Assembly: GCA_030490835.1 (NCBI GenBank)
Contig: CM059977.1
Span: forward strand, 22,425,335 to 22,489,334
DNA length: 64,000 nt
Source: Annona cherimola
Lineage: Eukaryota; Streptophyta; Magnoliopsida; Magnoliales; Annonaceae
Direction: 5' to 3'
The translations under genes and the position numbers were made by a program. The notes beneath the pieces were generated by a model. The model worked only from the letters and a program-made list of their open reading frames with translations, was not told the DNA's origin and made no database searches. Shown here piece after piece: positions 37,412-47,629 of the stretch. How positions within the stretch are numbered: the first letter of the stretch is position 1; each line of letters opens with the position of its first letter.

Positions 37412-40400
37412 ATGGCGAACAAGGCCCCGAATTTTTCCAATCTGGTGCACCGAGTCGCATCCTCGTGCTTGCTCCACTCTCTCGCCCGAGTCCACGAGCC
37501 CGAAGAAGAGAACGCATGCGACCCGAAAGCAGTGGTGCTTGATAAGACGGTGAAAGGCGATGAAAACGAGGACGAAGAGGATGAGGAGAAGTCTTTTCGG
37601 TCGTGGGAAGACGAGGAGGAAGACGAAGAAGAGCGACAAAGGCCGGAGGGCATCGCGCGGAGGTTGAGGGAAATGGAGGGATTGTTGGAAGAAGTTTTCG
37701 AGGGAGTGTCGGCGATGAAGCGAGCGTACGTCGGCCTGCAGGAGGCACACTGCCCCTGGGATCCGGAGAAGATCAGGGTCGCCGACGTGGCGGTGGTGGC
37801 GGAGCTGAGGAAACTGGGCCGCCTCAAGGAGAGGTTTCGGAGAGGCGGCGGTGCCGGTGACGGATGCCGGGGGTTGGTGCGATGTCGGGAGGCGGTCGTG
37901 GGGTCGTATCAGGCCGCGGTGGAGGAGCTGAAGCGGGAGGTGAAGGTCCGAGATGCGGAGGTGGAGGGATTGAAGGAGAGGCTTCGGTCCGTCGCGTCGG
38001 TTGGGCGGAAGGGCCGATTCCATCCGGCGCAGAGGCGGGCAAGCTGCAGTACTCAAGGTAAGGACTATGGAGTACGTTCTCCTCCTCTCCAGGCCTCTTA
38101 AATTTTGCCTTGACGAAAATGGCCCCGTGCAAAACGACAACCAATACTCTAACTGCTCCATGTGCTAACTGCGAAGTTACTGGGCACGCAAGTTTCACTC
38201 AATTTTAACATGTTTGCTTTAGAAAGTCTGTTTCATTTCGAGGGTGTGTTTTGCATCTCATGAAATACGTCAATTTAAAACTTTTCCATGTGAAACTTTT
38301 ACTTTTCATAACCACATTATTTTTTAATAATTTTTCTCATATTTTTATATAAATATTTAATTTATCAATTATTTTTACACAATTACATGTCAAACTAACT
38401 CATCCATTTTAACTTTATTATCTTTACCTTCTACTGTAATATTACATCGCTTTTTCCATTTTAAAAATTTGTATTTTAATAATTTTTTCAAAAGTATTAT
38501 TAAATGTGGAACGCGAAAAGTGATGTGATATATAATAGAAATAATGATAATAACTAAAAAGAATAAAATTAAAATAAATAAAATAGTTGTATGAGTAATA
38601 GAGGGTAGATTGAAATTTTGAATAATTATATTAGAAGTTATGAAGAAATAATTAAAAATAAAATAGTTATGGATGTAAAAAGTTTTTAGATTGAATAATT
38701 AGAGAACTTCTCAATTGCCAAACATATACTTATCTTATAACTTAAATTATCAAATTATTCCAAGTACATATATTTTTTTTCAATATTTGCTCAACAAATA
38801 TAAATTTAACAATTCATCCCTGAGAGACATTGTTTCTAAGAAGGTAATCTAGTGGTGTGTTTGAGAAGTAATAAAACTTTTGAGGAAAAGTTTTTAATAT
38901 AAAAGTTAATAAATTGATAGAAAATAATGTGATATGATATAAGTATTGGTGAAGAGTAAAAGAATAAAATTAAAATAGATAGGTTGGTCGTATAGATAGT
39001 TGCGTAGAAATGATTAAAAAATAGGGTGATTGTATATGAAAATGTGAAAAAATAATTAAAAATAAGATGATTGCGTAAAAAAGCAAAAATAATCAAAAAT
39101 GGCAAATTATAGCTAACGGTTGAATTTTTGACCGGGCTAAAAATCCTAACTAAAAATGGGGATGTTTTTGTTAAATCACTTTTTATGTAACTTTTATATT
39201 TTCAACATCTCAATGGTTTATGAAAAATCTACTTCATATATTGTGTTTAGTATTATTTATATTATCACGGAAATTTTTTCATTTATCTAATATCATTATA
39301 TACAACTCTATCTACAAATATATAAAATTAATGTAATAAAATAATTTAATACTACATATCAATATTTAAGTAGTATTTTCAACATTTAAATAATTTAAAA
39401 TATTATTACTTCATGAATAAATGATTCTATAAATTATTATGACATTCTAATACATACATGAATGATTCTAAGTATTTTTTTTTAAATTTACACGTAAATA
39501 TATATATTTTCAAGCAAATGTGGCTTATGCATATATTAGATTTGAATCAAATTTGGTTATAACTAAATAAATAATATTAAATATAATGAATGAATTGAAT
39601 GACTTATGCATATATTAGATTTGAATGAAATTTGGTTATAATTAAATAAATAATATTAAATATAATAAATGAATTGAATTTTTTATCATATGCCAAAATC
39701 TTAAAATTTGAGGGTTCAACGTAGAAGCCTGCCGAACTAAAAAATGTTACATTTTAAATGACGGTGCTAAGATAAGTGAAGGACTGGTGTTAGACCATGA
39801 GTGAAATGTCCTTTCCAATTTTCTAGCTCTCCTGTCCCAAAAGAGTATTCTGAGTTTACCACCCAAGACTACTATGACTTTTTTCGCACCTCTACTCCAT
39901 CGTCAAGCGTTTAACCCCATTTTCCCGCCTAACTTAGCACCCTTCCTCTCAAGGTTTAAAGTGTAATAAAAAGAAGAAGAAGAAGAAGAAGAAGAATTTA
40001 AAAACAAATACGTAAGTTTAAAGGATTAAAATGGAAAAAAAACCCGAAGTTTTAATCAACGCCTTTCTTAGTTCGCACTTCGCACCAGGCACATGCGACA
40101 TGGTGAAATAGGATAATCAGGTAAAATTGCTGGTGACAGATCTTGTCCGCCATCTGCCAGCTTCTCGGCGCATTGAAATTAATACACTGTCGTTTGGTGC
40201 CACAGTTCTATGTCACTGCGTCCAGTAGTTAATCTGGAAGGTTCCACATGCGGGACATTAATTAATTAGGACCCACTCCTCGGTCCCAAAAATCAATTGC
40301 CTCTTAACCTGATTTTGCCCTTTCTTTAATACTCCGACCAAGCAAGCGACCTGATGCGCGAGCGTGTGAAAAATTTAGATGTGGATGAATATTTGTTCCT

Positions 40401-41212
40401 TTTTTTCTGATACCAATGTTTGTGTACCATCAGTGGCGGCACCACCAGCCGCTCCAACTCCAGAGCTATTCGTCTCCTGCATGAGCCAAGTCAACCAGGC
40501 TTCCAAGTCCTTCACCGCGCTTCTCCTCTCCCTCATGCGCGCTGCCCGCTGGGACATCGCTGCAGCCGCTCGCTCTATCCAACCGCCGTCCCCTCAAGCC
40601 TCCCCACCCATCCCCGACGTACCCTCCCCCTACCACGCCAAGCTCGCCATCGAGTCCTACGTTGTCCGCAAGCTCTTCCACGGCTTCGAAAACGAGACCT
40701 TCTACATCGACGGCACCCTCTCCTCCCTCCTGCACCCCACCCAGTTCCGCCAGGACTGCTTTTCCCAGTTCAACGGCGTCAAGGCAATGGATCCCTTCGA
40801 GCTACTCGGCATCCTGCCCACTTGCCATTTCGGCAAGTTCTGCTCCAAGAAGTACCTCGCCATCGTGCACCCCAACATGGAGGAGTCGCTCTTTGGGGGA
40901 CTTGAGCAGCGGAAGCAGGTGTTGGAGGGAAACCATCCAAGGACCGAGTTCTACACTGAGTTTCTGAGTCTGGCAAAGTCCGTCTGGCTGCTACATCGGT
41001 TGGCGTTTGCCCTCGATCCAGCTCCGAGTCACTTCGAGGCTAGCCGCGGGGCGGATTACCATGCAGAGTATATGGAGAGCGTCGTTAGGTTTTCCGCTGG
41101 TGGGAGGGTGCCGGCGGGTCAGATGGCGGTGAGGTTTGCTGTCAGCCCGGGGTTTACGCTTGGGAACGGAGCAGTGATCAAGGCGAGGGTGTATCTTGTG
41201 CCCACGGCATGA
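37412..41212 (+). CDS. IRK-interacting protein / GIL1-like (DUF641) protein
   Basis: Two exons: 37412-38057 and 40434-41212, joined GT-AG in phase 1 to 474 residues. The family includes GIL1 (gravitropism in the light) and IRKI, a partner of the receptor kinase IRK; biochemical function is unclear. N-terminus: an acidic stretch (DENEDEEDEE, EDEEEDEEER), then likely coiled coil (REMEGLLEEVFEGVSAMKRAYVGLQ; later YQAAVEELKREVKVRDAEVEGLKERL). Exon 2 holds the DUF641/GIL1 core: SFTALLLSLMRAARWDIAAA, FESYVVRK-type helix, LFHGFENETF, FRQDCFSQFN, AMDPFELLG, FGKFCSKKYLAIVHPNMEES, PRTEFYTEFL, AKSVWLLHRLAFALDP and YMESVVRF. Exons are strongly GC-rich. The 2.4-kb intron holds two Tourist MITEs and repeat R1. 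The gene converges on the GH17 gene, 714 bp apart. Confidence 0.88.
38242..38500. mobile_element. Tourist-like MITE in DUF641-gene intron
   Basis: GGGTGTGTTTTGCATCTC start, interior TTAACTTTATTATCTTTACC; right end eroded near 38500. Confidence 0.5.
38853..39085. mobile_element. Tourist-like MITE in DUF641-gene intron
   Basis: GTGGTGTGTTTGAGAAGTAATAAAAC start, interior AATGTGATATGATATAAGT and TAAAATAGATAGGTTGG; right end lost near 39085. Confidence 0.55.
39225..39560. repeat. Dispersed repeat R1 in DUF641-gene intron
   Basis: Most complete R1 copy: ATTATTTATATTATCACGG, TATAAAATTAATGTAATAAAAT, AAGTAGTATTTTCAACATTTAAA, TGACATTCTAATACATA. Followed at 39530-39680 by an 80-bp tandem duplication (TTATGCATATATTAGATTTGAAT twice). 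Confidence 0.5.
39971..39995 (+). repeat. GAA microsatellite in intron
   Basis: About eight consecutive AGA/GAA triplets in the DUF641-gene intron, 440 bp before the acceptor. Confidence 0.8.
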
Positions 41213-41926
41213 AATGGATGAGGAGAATATCAATACCTGTTCGTCTTTTGCGAACTTCTTTGTTTGCAGGGTGGGTGTTTATCTTGTCTGATAGCAGCTG
41301 ATTTTGTAAAATTTTCATTTTCTCTGAAAAATCCGTTGATTTTTCATGGACTCGCAGAAACATAATTGGTGAGATGGAGTTACAGTAGTGGATGTGGGGA
41401 GCCAATTGGTGTTTCTGTAGCTTTGAATTTCAAGCTGCAATTTCCCAACCAATGGCTTACCTAACGAATAACATAGAATGAATTTCTAACACCAAATACC
41501 GTCCAAGTTTGCGTATGTTGTGAGGTCGGGACTCTGTCAGAAAAACTGATTCGAGGTTTGGAAACGTTTTGTGGTTTGGTTGAACACATCCGTAATTGGG
41601 ATTTTGCTCTTGAAGACGTCATCCTCCGGAAAGCCATCTGATGTGATAAGAAATGGAGGTGAACAAAACAGAAAAAGTCAGATTTTAGAAGTTCTTTTGC
41701 CTGGCTGCACAGGCTCCCAAACGGTGCCCGTATGTTCCCACGTTCAAGCAAGCGCTCAAAAAGAAAAAGAGTTTGGAAACATTCCTTTCAACATAAACTG
41801 CCAAGCGAACTCAAAAGATGGGGAATGTATTGAACAAGATGAGCAGAGCGGCCAAACGCACAGACAGGTGTGGGGGTGAAAGGTCTTCTGTGACTCAATT
41901 CCAGGCACAAGGAGCCAAGGGCCAAC

Positions 41927-43048
41927 TTACAGATTATTCCACAACAAGAACACTGCCAGATAGAAGCTCAGTACCACCTCTATGGCCCACAATCTGCTGG
42001 ATCGATCTGAGTCCGAGAAATCCACTTTGTACTTGCACGTCATGTTCCAATTCAACACGCCCCAGTGGCTGCTCGACGCTGGCCCCGATTTCTTTTTGTC
42101 GTCGAACAGCTCGAATATATAGATCTCAGCAGCCCCTTCTCTCCGCAGCGGTGACCCTCGACCAGATCTCACATGTTGTATCAGACCCGCAATGTACATT
42201 CCGGCAAACAGATGGGTGGCGTCCGGCTCATTCACATCCCCGTCGCTGGGCCAACCCGTTTCCGCCACCACCACATGTATTCCGTCATGGCCGGCCGCTG
42301 CTATTGCGTTTAGCGCAGCATCGACCATCACGTCGAATAGGTTCCGGTACCGGACTCCCGTCACCGGATCGTCGCGGAAGCTGAATGGATGCTCCTGGAA
42401 CAGGGCAAACCCAATCGGGATCTCTGGCACCGATCTGTAAAGCTCGTACGGGTGGGCGCTAATCAAGAACGACGAGTTGGTGGCCGATATGAAACGCAGG
42501 AGCGGCTTCACGACGGACTCCATGGAGGATTCTTGGAACCGAGCGCCGGATGGCGGGAACGGATTCCTGATCACGTCGAATGAATGGGCCGTCGAGACAG
42601 AGATCTTGCGGATGCCGACTTCTTGGAGGGCGAGGTGGACGTTCTGGACAGCGGGTAGCAGAAAGCCGGAGAACTGGGGGAAGGAGGTGAGGATGTCGTT
42701 TCCGACGGAGATAGCGGAGATGCTGGCTCTTGGGTAGTAGGGGACGATGTGAGTATGGAGCCATTCGATTGCGTTGGATCGGTTGCGGGCGATTGGGAGG
42801 AGGTAGGCGTTCGGGATGGAGACGAGGAGGGAGATACCGGAGTAGGAGAAGGAGCGGACGATGGCGGGACTGGGGTCGGGGATGCGGACGTGGGAGACTC
42901 CGAGGGAGAGGAGTTTGGAGACGACGGTGTCATGGTCGCAGATGTCGGCGATAGGGCAGGACACGTACGTGATGCCGATGGAGGCGGCGAGGGTGGAGGA
43001 GAGGAAGAAAGCGAGGAAAAGGATCAGTTCGGGGGGAGAGAGATGCAT
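41927..43048 (-). CDS. GH17 glucan endo-1,3-beta-glucosidase-like protein, Asp at acid/base site
   Basis: Single-exon frame of 373 residues. I chose the ATG at 43048 because it directly begins a signal peptide (LILFLAFFLSSTLAAS); an in-frame ATG 42 codons upstream would bury it. The mature part starts IGITYVSCPIAD and has GH17 landmarks: YYP, AISVGND (116-118 region), STAHSFDV, the nucleophile motif VVVAETGWPS (Glu263), YIFELFDDK and HWGVLNW. A hydrophobic C-terminal stretch (about 353-371) suggests a GPI signal or membrane tail. GH17 enzymes cut callose-type glucans at the wall or plasmodesmata. The usual VGNE proton donor is VGND here (Asp118), and the N-terminus deviates from the common NYG(R/T) start. 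Activity is therefore uncertain. Convergent with the DUF641 gene. Confidence 0.85.
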   Translation of the reverse strand: MHLSPPELILFLAFFLSSTLAASIGITYVSCPIADICDHDTVVSKLLSLGVSHVRIPDPSPAIVRSFSYSGISLLVSIPNAYLLPIARNRSNAIEWLHTHIVPYYPRASISAISVGNDILTSFPQFSGFLLPAVQNVHLALQEVGIRKISVSTAHSFDVIRNPFPPSGARFQESSMESVVKPLLRFISATNSSFLISAHPYELYRSVPEIPIGFALFQEHPFSFRDDPVTGVRYRNLFDVMVDAALNAIAAAGHDGIHVVVAETGWPSDGDVNEPDATHLFAGMYIAGLIQHVRSGRGSPLRREGAAEIYIFELFDDKKKSGPASSSHWGVLNWNMTCKYKVDFSDSDRSSRLWAIEVVLSFYLAVFLLWNNL

Positions 43049-43925
43049 CGTGTTCTTGGAATGGCGATTGTGGCGGACGATGAGATCTTTGGAAGTCGCT
43101 GATATTTCGGTTGAAGTTCTCGGTAGGTATTTGAAAGCGGGAGAATGGCGCGAAACGATGATCTTTGTAGACATTCGGTGGCGATTGTTGGGCCTAAGGC
43201 AGGCGATGGCCTCGGTGGGTGAATACCAAAGCCCGCTGCGTTCAGTCTTCTCATTCTTCGCCGAAAATGGTATTGGGCTTCCATCTATATGCTTATCAAA
43301 GCCAGAATTTGAGAAACATCACATGGTCATGGATTCAAGATCACATGAAAAATTAAAAAGAAATAATGCAATATTTGGTTGATGTCAAGTGAAATTATAC
43401 AAGCATTAACACTGCTAATGTGGGTAAAACTCCGACGCTGGAATCGAACGTATGAGTGAGAATACTTCTGCACATAAAATAATTGTGTGGAAAAAATATG
43501 AAGAAAAAAGAGGTAAAAAGTTGGTATTTATTGGTGTATTATTAGGCTGCTCTATATTTTGCATTCCAACATATTACCAACTATAGATATTATTTTATTT
43601 TCGATTATTATTATTATTATTATATTATGCTTTAATTATCTATTTCTAATTTTCAATTATTATTTTCATATTTTTGCTATTTATATTTTTCGTCAATCAT
43701 TTACCTTTTCAAATACACATTTGACGACACTTATCGTTATCATTATTATTACTACTCTTATTGTTATTGTAATACACTCTGCACTGATTTACTTACATGC
43801 GCATCCATTGTGTGGCATTACTGCACAATCCTCTGAGTAGCCTTTTCAATGCATGTTCGAAGTTCAACAGAAAAGGTTTTTATGGCAACCTGATATGAGT
43901 TGAAGTAAATTTTACATGATTTCAA
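43049..43925. other. GH17 upstream region, no gene seen
   Basis: Promoter side of the GH17 gene, then AT-rich DNA with an ATT run (43605-43625). No element identified. Confidence 0.4.
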
Positions 43926-43939
43926 ACTAAAGTAGCAGC

Positions 43940-44733
43940 GCAAACCTGCCAATAGGGCAGTTGGTTTTGCATAGGGGCTTCCTGCTCACTAGGGGTGCAA
44001 CTTGAGCCGGGTTGAGCCGAACCTGATTTTGTGCAGTGTTGAAACTTGATTTTTCGTAACCCGATGCCGATTTGTAAATATGATAGGATTAGGGTTCAAG
44101 CGAACCAGAACCCGAGCCCGATTTTTCATTTTATATTTATTATAAAATATATTATATACATACTATTTAAACAATATTTCTTTATATTTTTCATATTTTA
44201 TGTTATTATATCTATATTTGAATACATATTTGGTATATTGTAATTTTATTGTAAATAAAGTATATTATTTCATTTATATTTATCTTTTATTTCTATCATT
44301 CATTTTTACACTTATTAATTTTTTTTCTTTATCTTAGTTTTAATGTTAAATTTTTTCCAGAAATATTCTTTACATTACTATTTTTAAAAAATATGTAGTT
44401 TGATTATATATTATTATGTTTACCTACATAATTTGTTATTATTATTTATTCATATGAAATTCTAAACTTATCACTTTTAAATAAAATGTAAATTCATCAA
44501 CATAAATTCCAACCCGAAACTCAGCCCGAACCCGATTTTCAAAAATAGGGTTAGGATTAGAGTTGATGTTTTATAAATAGGGTTAGGATTAAGGTCGAGA
44601 TGAACCCGGGTTTCATGAGCCCGAGTTGCACCCCTACTGCTCACCCATCGGGATTCGATTTTGGTCTCCTGTAGGTGCCATTGAGCGGTTGATGCTCCAG
44701 CAAAATAATAATAATAATAAAAAAAAAAAAAAA
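43940..44733 (+). mobile_element. SINE split by an hAT insertion
   Basis: Perfect 14-bp direct repeats ACTAAAGTAGCAGC at 43926-43939 and 44734-44747 bracket the unit. Ignoring the hAT (43990-44636) and its 8-bp duplication, about 139 bp remain: an A-box-like AGGGCAGTTGG, a B-box-like GGGATTCGATT, and a tail of AAT repeats and A-run. This is a short tRNA-type SINE. Confidence 0.75.
43990..44636. mobile_element. hAT element nested in a SINE
   Basis: 647 bp from TAGGGGTGCAACTTGAG to CCGAGTTGCACCCCTA, flanked by a perfect 8-bp duplication CTGCTCAC (43982-43989, 44637-44644). Near-identical, inverted, to the element at 31832-32542. Confidence 0.9.
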
Positions 44734-44747
44734 ACTAAAGTAGCAGC

Positions 44748-45436
44748 AATTGATACGTTTAAATAGTGGATGGCTAGGATGAATTGTATGTGCGTAGTGC
44801 TCGCATGCGGGACTACCTTGGCTAAGGAGGTGGGCTTAGGCCTATAGTATAAAAAGCCCAAAAAGAAGAGGAAAAGGGAGGTTGGATTTTTTGCTCGAAG
44901 TGGCGAATGCTTTCCTCTAGCACCTTGTCTTCTCCATTCATGGTCTAGTTCTAGTTTAGCCCGTTCGATTCCATCCCTCCCCTCCCGCCGCGCCCACACC
45001 CCACCCCACCCCACCGCCCCCCACCCTCCCTTCTGCAACAGGATTTGCAGTCCCTTTGGATCGTGCGACTCACGAATGTCATTTTCTCTCGCTTGCTCAC
45101 CAACAATTTGCCCTTAGACCTCGATCCGTTTGTTGTCTTCTCCCTCGACTAGGAACCCAACCAGGAAGATGATGTCTGTCTCCAAGAAGAATCTACTGCG
45201 TCACAATTGCACATGTCATTTGATGATCCTAACTCCCACGATGGATGTGACGCAGGCACTGCAAGCCCCTCCCGCTCAGGATGATCGAAATTGGGTGGGC
45301 CGCACGCGCCTATCGATGAATGGGTAAAGGATGATCTCCATCTTCCATTTCCCTCTACCATGGTCAACCTCTGATCGAACGACTTTATAGGTGGTAAAAA
45401 ATCAAAGGCCCATGATGCTGATGTTGATGGATCAGT
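44748..45436 (-). mobile_element. Probable internal fragment of an LTR retroelement
   Basis: Lies downstream (minus strand) of the primer-binding site at 45437-45449. Includes a 72-codon minus-strand ORF (45149-45367) with no recognisable gag motif and a C-rich tract (44985-45050). No second LTR found, so the left boundary is arbitrary. Confidence 0.35.
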
Positions 45437-45449
45437 GGCTTTGATACCA
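45437..45449 (-). other. tRNA-Met-type primer-binding site
   Basis: On the minus strand TGGTATCAAAGCC, 2 bp inside the LTR end, close to the initiator tRNA-Met site TGGTATCAGAGC used by Copia elements. Confidence 0.65.
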
Positions 45450-45451
45450 CT

Positions 45452-45743
45452 TGATATGATCCAACCATCACATCCTAGATCAATCGCAAAAATTAAGACT
45501 TTTATTCAAGGAATTGATGAATTACAGAAAACAAGATTCAAGGATCCATCATGGTAGCTAATTACTCTAACCTAGGAATCTACAAACGAATGAAAGAACG
45601 TTACCCAAAAATTCCCCCCTGAGTCGGTTCGTAGGCATAATTATAAGCTCAGGCCCAGGCCCACTGATTGCATTCCTTTAATACTTCGCCGTCTACTTTC
45701 ATACACTGCCCTGCCCACATCCTCCTAATACCAATCCTATCAT
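45452..45743 (-). mobile_element. LTR, 292 bp, of a Copia/TRIM-type element
   Basis: Ends TGATA...TATCA form the terminal inverted repeat, and the minus-strand 3' end is followed by AG and the primer-binding site. AATAAAAG and TTCTGTAATTCATC within it resemble a polyadenylation region. The partner LTR is missing, so it is a fragment. Confidence 0.65.
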
Positions 45744-46250
45744 CGGTGCTAAGATTGAGACGATTTAGGGAAAATTAAGGTATGTTACCTAGAATACCAA
45801 GGGAAAGGGGTGGGTGAGATTTCCTATTTTCAAATGTTCTTTATTGTCTTTAATATAAAATTTTATTTTTCAATATGCAACAAATCTTTTTTTTTGCTAT
45901 TTATTATAATACTTTTCCTATTTTTAACATAATTGTTTATTTCTCAATGTACAACCATCTTCCATCACTCCAGAAATTATCTACATGAGTGTATAAAGTC
46001 GCCAAAGAAAAAAGACGACTGGTCCGTGCATCATGGAATTGAATTGGATGGAGTAAAAAAAATATGCAGTTGTTTGCCATAATAATGATCAATGCCAAAA
46101 TAGACAAAGCTAGTGGTTAAAAATATAAACCATCAAAAAAGTAGTATGATAAAAAAGAATAGGTTATGAATCGAAGGGAAGAGAATGTGTTAGCTAAAGC
46201 ATTGTTGATTTTCGCGGGTAATTGGAACCAGTCATGCTCCACCGGCTGCT

Positions 46251-46370
46251 ATGTCAGGCATATCTGGGCTCCCGCAGGAGTTTTTGATTACGGAGATCAA
46301 AGTCCAGAGTTACGGATTCAACGAGCCCCTGATGGCCGGAGACTATTTCAAGGCCGCAGCCGTAATTTAG
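46251..46370 (+). other. Short open frame, unrecognised
   Basis: Forty codons from ATG to TAG; the reading LPQEFLITEIKVQSYG has a protein-like composition. No splice partners or family match. Possibly a captured or decayed exon. Confidence 0.15.
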
Positions 46371-46801
46371 GAAAAGAAAAATATATAGAAAAGTCGTAAA
46401 TAGAAATGAGGAGAAGTCTATTAAAGTGCGAGTGGAGTGCTAACAAAAAAAATCATGCGGTTGCGCTCGGGAGTGCGAAAGCAGGGGACAGCAAGCGCGC
46501 ATCATGATTCATGACCGATCTCGCATCATCATGCAGACATGCGCAATGGCGCCTGCAGAGATTTCTAGTCTTGCGAACTTACAGCATTTGAAGACCCAGG
46601 TTGCGTCAGCAACTGAACACGGACGCCATCCGTCGTCGGCCCATATACCTTAACATCTACGCTAATCAGACGAAACAACGAACGAACTAACGGGGTAACT
46701 GTTCCAGATCAGCAACGCCGCGCCGGCTTATGGAACAACAACACCGGCTCATCCATGCATATTTACCTGTGCCGTTCCTAGCTATTCGCATGCTGGCGTA
46801 G

Positions 46802-47210
46802 CTATAGTAACAGATTTAACACTGCAGAGACAAGTGCTCGGGGGTAATCTGCATCATTAGGTGGCCGGTCCAGATCAGTCACGAATGACACGAATCGCTT
46901 TACTCCATCAGACGCGGCGGATGGTTGAACGGCTTGGTAAAGATTAAAGGCGTCCGCGGCTTCGATTTTTAGGAGACAAATGCAGCCAACAGGGCATTAT
47001 CTCGACCACTTTCCGCGCACTCGCAATCATCGTCCACTTACTGTACGCTGCGAGTAGACTACACCGCAGGATAACCGAAATACATGCTCCTGATCGTGCC
47101 AACTGTTGCTGTGCATTTTTCAGGGCGGTGAGTTTCTTCTGTTCTGGCGTTTTCGCAACCGTATCTGCCGCCCAAACGGGGAACCCATCTGAAAAGGCGT
47201 AGCCGTCCAT
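46802..47210 (-). other. Two unrecognised coding-like stretches
   Basis: Minus strand. The first opens with ATG at 47210 (MDGYAFSDGF; then TPEQKKLTALKNAQQQLARSG) and stays open to 46944. The second, in another frame at 46975-46802, is open for 57 codons (EAADAFNLYQAVQ, DGVKRFVSFVTDLDRPP) and ends at a stop. A GTATTT donor-like site follows GGAGCAT near 47092. They could be exons of a small or decayed gene; I do not recognise the family. Confidence 0.2.
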
Positions 47211-47629
47211 CTACGCAAGAAAAAGGAAAAAGAAAATCCAGCGTTCGTTTTTATCGACGAGCTTAATGCTGTTAGTTACGCGTATGTTTTTCCGATCCAG
47301 GCCCAGCGTCGTTTTCGTTTCGTTGGTAGTTGCCCAACCAAGTCCTTGGAATGGCGAAACGTGGCGGGGTCGACACCATGCACGACTATCGCCCACCGCT
47401 CGCTTGCCATCGGATCTGGGTTTTCGCTGTTCATCGAATCATGCTCTGCTTTCCTTTCAATAAAATTGCTTACTCATCAAAATTTTATTTAACTCAATTA
47501 AATTCCAAGCGTACCGATCACATCTAATCAACACCTGTGTCACGTCCGATGGAAGTGATCTCGACGTGCTGACTGGAAGATTTATTTAATTAATTAATGG
47601 CCTCGTTTAAGCATTAATGGCCGTGTAAG

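Noticed and set aside
37245..38198. Long minus-strand ORFs
   Set aside because: Antisense shadows of the GC-rich first exon of the DUF641 gene.
42571..43102. Ser/Pro-rich minus-strand and Gly/Asp-rich plus-strand ORFs
   Set aside because: Other-frame shadows of the GH17 coding sequence.
44634..45038. 134-codon minus-strand ORF
   Set aside because: Composed of a G-rich low-complexity tract and the SINE/LTR-element flank; no domain.
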